Assembly (NCBI GenBank): GCA_049657775.1
Contig: JBASNZ010000016.1
Location: forward strand, 1-32,128
Length of the DNA: 32,128 nucleotides
Reading direction: 5' to 3'
From: JBASNZ01 sp049657775
GTDB taxonomy: Bacteria; Actinomycetota; Coriobacteriia; Anaerosomatales; Anaerosomataceae
The translations under genes were made by a program, and so were the position numbers. The notes below the pieces were generated by a model. The model saw nothing but the letters and a program-made list of their open reading frames with translations, made no database searches and was not told the DNA's origin. Within the stretch, counting starts at the first letter, position 1; every line of letters begins with the position of its first letter. Positions 30,782 to 32,128 of this stretch are shown here, one piece after another.

Positions 30782-31711
30782 ATGACAAACGCGTCCCCAC
30801 CACAGTACGGGCGCAGGCTCGGCCGCACGGCGTTCAGTCGTGCGGCCGAAGCCGCGTTCCGGGTACTCATCTACGCGTGCGGCTGGCTCGCCATCGTCAT
30901 CCTCGGGGCGATCGCGGCCTTCCTCGCATACAACTCACTGCGCTCGATCGGAGAGGTCGGCATCGGCACGATGCTCTCCGGCGTGCAGTGGTACCCGACG
31001 TCGGACCCGGGCAAGTTCGGTCTCCTGCCTCTTATCACAGGTTCGCTTATGGTCACCGGGGTCGCGCTTGGCGTGGCAGTCCCGGTCGGCGTGGGTGCAG
31101 CCGTCTACATCTCGGAGTTCTCTAGCGGTCCCGTGAAGGAGATAACCAAGACCATCATCGAGTTCATGGCCGCGGTGCCCTCGGTGGTCTACGGACTCAT
31201 CGGCGTGGCGGTTCTCATCCCCGGCGTCAGACAGGCCTTCGGCCTCACCAGCGGAATGACGGCGCTCACCGGCGGCATCGTGCTGGGCGTCATGTCCATC
31301 CCCACAGTCGTGTCCATCTCAGAGGATGCGCTCCACGCGGTGCCCGTCTCACTTCGCCAGGGCTCGGCCGCTCTCGGTAATACTCGCTGGCAGTCGACCT
31401 ACAAGGTGACCGTCCCGGCGGCAAGCTCGGGCATCTTCGCAGCGGTGATGCTCGGTCTCGGCCGCGCGATCGGTGAGACGATGGCGGTGCTCATGCTCAC
31501 GGGGAATGCCGCGGTCATGCCGTCGGGTGTGTTCGAGTCGGTCCGGACGATGACCGGCACGATCGCGGCCGAGATGGGCGAGGTGGTCCAGGGCGGCCTG
31601 CACTACTCCGTTCTCTTCACTGTGGGGCTGGTTCTGTTCGCTATCACCTTTGGCATCAATCTGGCCGCCGACGTGGTGCTCGAGCGGCAGCGGAAGCGGT
31701 GGCGCCGATGA
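30782..31711 (+). CDS. pstC: Phosphate ABC transporter permease PstC
   Basis: The product is 309 residues with about six membrane helices. The first is at ~28-52 (YACGWLAIVILGAIAAFLAY). The periplasmic loop has GVQWYPTSDPGKFGLLPLITGSL, the standard PstC start of the permease domain. The coupling-helix (EAA-like) motif lies at about residue 193: RQGSAALGNTRWQSTYKVTV, followed by IGETMAVLMLTGN. It pairs with PstA to form the phosphate channel, powered by PstB. The gene starts 4 bp after the pstS stop with only a weak RBS, so translational coupling is likely. Its stop overlaps the pstA ATG (ATGA, 31708-31711). Confidence 0.97.
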   Translation: MTNASPPQYGRRLGRTAFSRAAEAAFRVLIYACGWLAIVILGAIAAFLAYNSLRSIGEVGIGTMLSGVQWYPTSDPGKFGLLPLITGSLMVTGVALGVAVPVGVGAAVYISEFSSGPVKEITKTIIEFMAAVPSVVYGLIGVAVLIPGVRQAFGLTSGMTALTGGIVLGVMSIPTVVSISEDALHAVPVSLRQGSAALGNTRWQSTYKVTVPAASSGIFAAVMLGLGRAIGETMAVLMLTGNAAVMPSGVFESVRTMTGTIAAEMGEVVQGGLHYSVLFTVGLVLFAITFGINLAADVVLERQRKRWRR

Positions 31712-32128
31712 GCGCCGTCAGCCGCGCCCGCCGCGCCCGCGCGGTCGAGGTGGTCGCCCGTGTCGTCACCGGTGCGATGGCACTGTCGGTCGTCGCCATC
31801 GCCGTCTACATCCTCGGCTACATCGTGGTTCAGGGCGCCCCGGCACTCAGCTTGGAGTTTCTGGCATCGGTGCCACGAGACCGCGGCAGGGAGGGCGGCA
31901 TCTTCCCGATCATCATGGGCACGGTCTACGTAACAGTCGGAACTGCGCTGCTCACGCTGCCGATCGGTGTGCTGGCGGGCATCTATCTGTCCGAGTACGC
32001 ACCGCGCAATCTCACGACCCGCGCGATCCGACTGGCCATCACCAACATGGCGGGCGTGCCGTCGATCGTGTACGGCCTGTTCGGTCTTGCCGCATGCGTG
32101 CGGCTCGCGGGGTTCGGACGGTCGGTGC
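31708..32128 (+). CDS. pstA: Phosphate ABC transporter permease PstA, 5' part
   Basis: The frame opens at ATG 31708 (ATGA overlap with pstC) and remains open to the window end, giving 140 complete codons. After an Arg-rich N-terminus there is one membrane helix (~20-42). GGIFPIIMGTVYVTVGTALL and LPIGVLAGIYLSEYAP follow, the characteristic first permease segment of PstA, and then NMAGVPSIVYGLFGLA. The gene is truncated by the window edge. pstB and phoU would be expected immediately downstream. Confidence 0.96.
   Translation, partial: MSAVSRARRARAVEVVARVVTGAMALSVVAIAVYILGYIVVQGAPALSLEFLASVPRDRGREGGIFPIIMGTVYVTVGTALLTLPIGVLAGIYLSEYAPRNLTTRAIRLAITNMAGVPSIVYGLFGLAACVRLAGFGRSV

Overview
The window is about 32 kb of GC-rich (clearly above 60% GC by eye), gene-dense bacterial chromosome. 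It looks like core genome of a high-GC Gram-positive bacterium. A V/A-type rotary ATPase operon replaces F-type genes here. There is a RimI-TsaD fusion, a GuaB3-type IMP dehydrogenase next to guaA, a CIRCE-controlled groESL, an amidase with three cell-wall-binding-type-2 repeats, and a PhoB/PhoR-PstSCA locus. This combination fits an anaerobic actinobacterium of the Coriobacteriia type best. That placement is inference from gene content; no rRNA or other phylogenetic marker was tested. I found no tRNA, rRNA, CRISPR array, insertion sequence, phage gene or attachment site.

Layout. 1-6170: the 3' part of a V/A-ATPase operon in the order K-E-C-F-A-B-D, closed by a strong terminator. 6192-6590: a convergent 114-residue orphan gene with its own hairpin. 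6656-10900: an operon-like series with its own promoter: nitroreductase, family-4 uracil-DNA glycosylase, two mini-ORFs built on a 38-bp tandem repeat, then tsaE, tsaB and a rimI-tsaD fusion, mostly joined by 4-bp start/stop overlaps. 10955-13194: groES-groEL with a well-formed promoter, a CIRCE operator at the start of the transcript and an excellent terminator. 13195-15332: a 263-bp non-coding stretch with an 11-bp perfect hairpin, then a membrane HAMP-GAF-GGDEF diguanylate cyclase. 15422-18193: ychF and, convergent with only 3 bp between the stop codons, a secreted N-acetylmuramoyl-L-alanine amidase. 18266-21168: a promoter, a ~150-nt structured leader with an attenuator-like hairpin, then guaB3-guaA. 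21245-22577: chorismate mutase, DAHP synthase and a small zinc-finger protein. 22612-27212: pcrA helicase (possibly leaderless), a CBS-DRTGG family II pyrophosphatase and a PAP2 phosphatase. 27215-29685 (minus): phoR and phoB. 29750-32128 (plus): a Pho-box-like repeat, pstS, pstC and the 5' part of pstA, which runs off the window.

How the genes fit together. Most of the content is housekeeping: ion-motive ATPase, t6A tRNA modification, chaperonin, GMP synthesis, the shikimate entry step, DNA repair and phosphate homeostasis. PhoR-PhoB, divergent from pstSCA, gives a self-contained phosphate sensing and uptake unit. I do not see a complete unknown multi-gene system. The parts that known families do not explain are small and mostly regulatory: the 38-bp-period chain of coupled mini-ORFs before tsaE (7992-8080), the structured guaB3 leader (18295-18444), the inverted repeats around the groES promoter, the hairpin before the GGDEF gene, and two uncharacterised small proteins (6246-6590 and 22371-22577).
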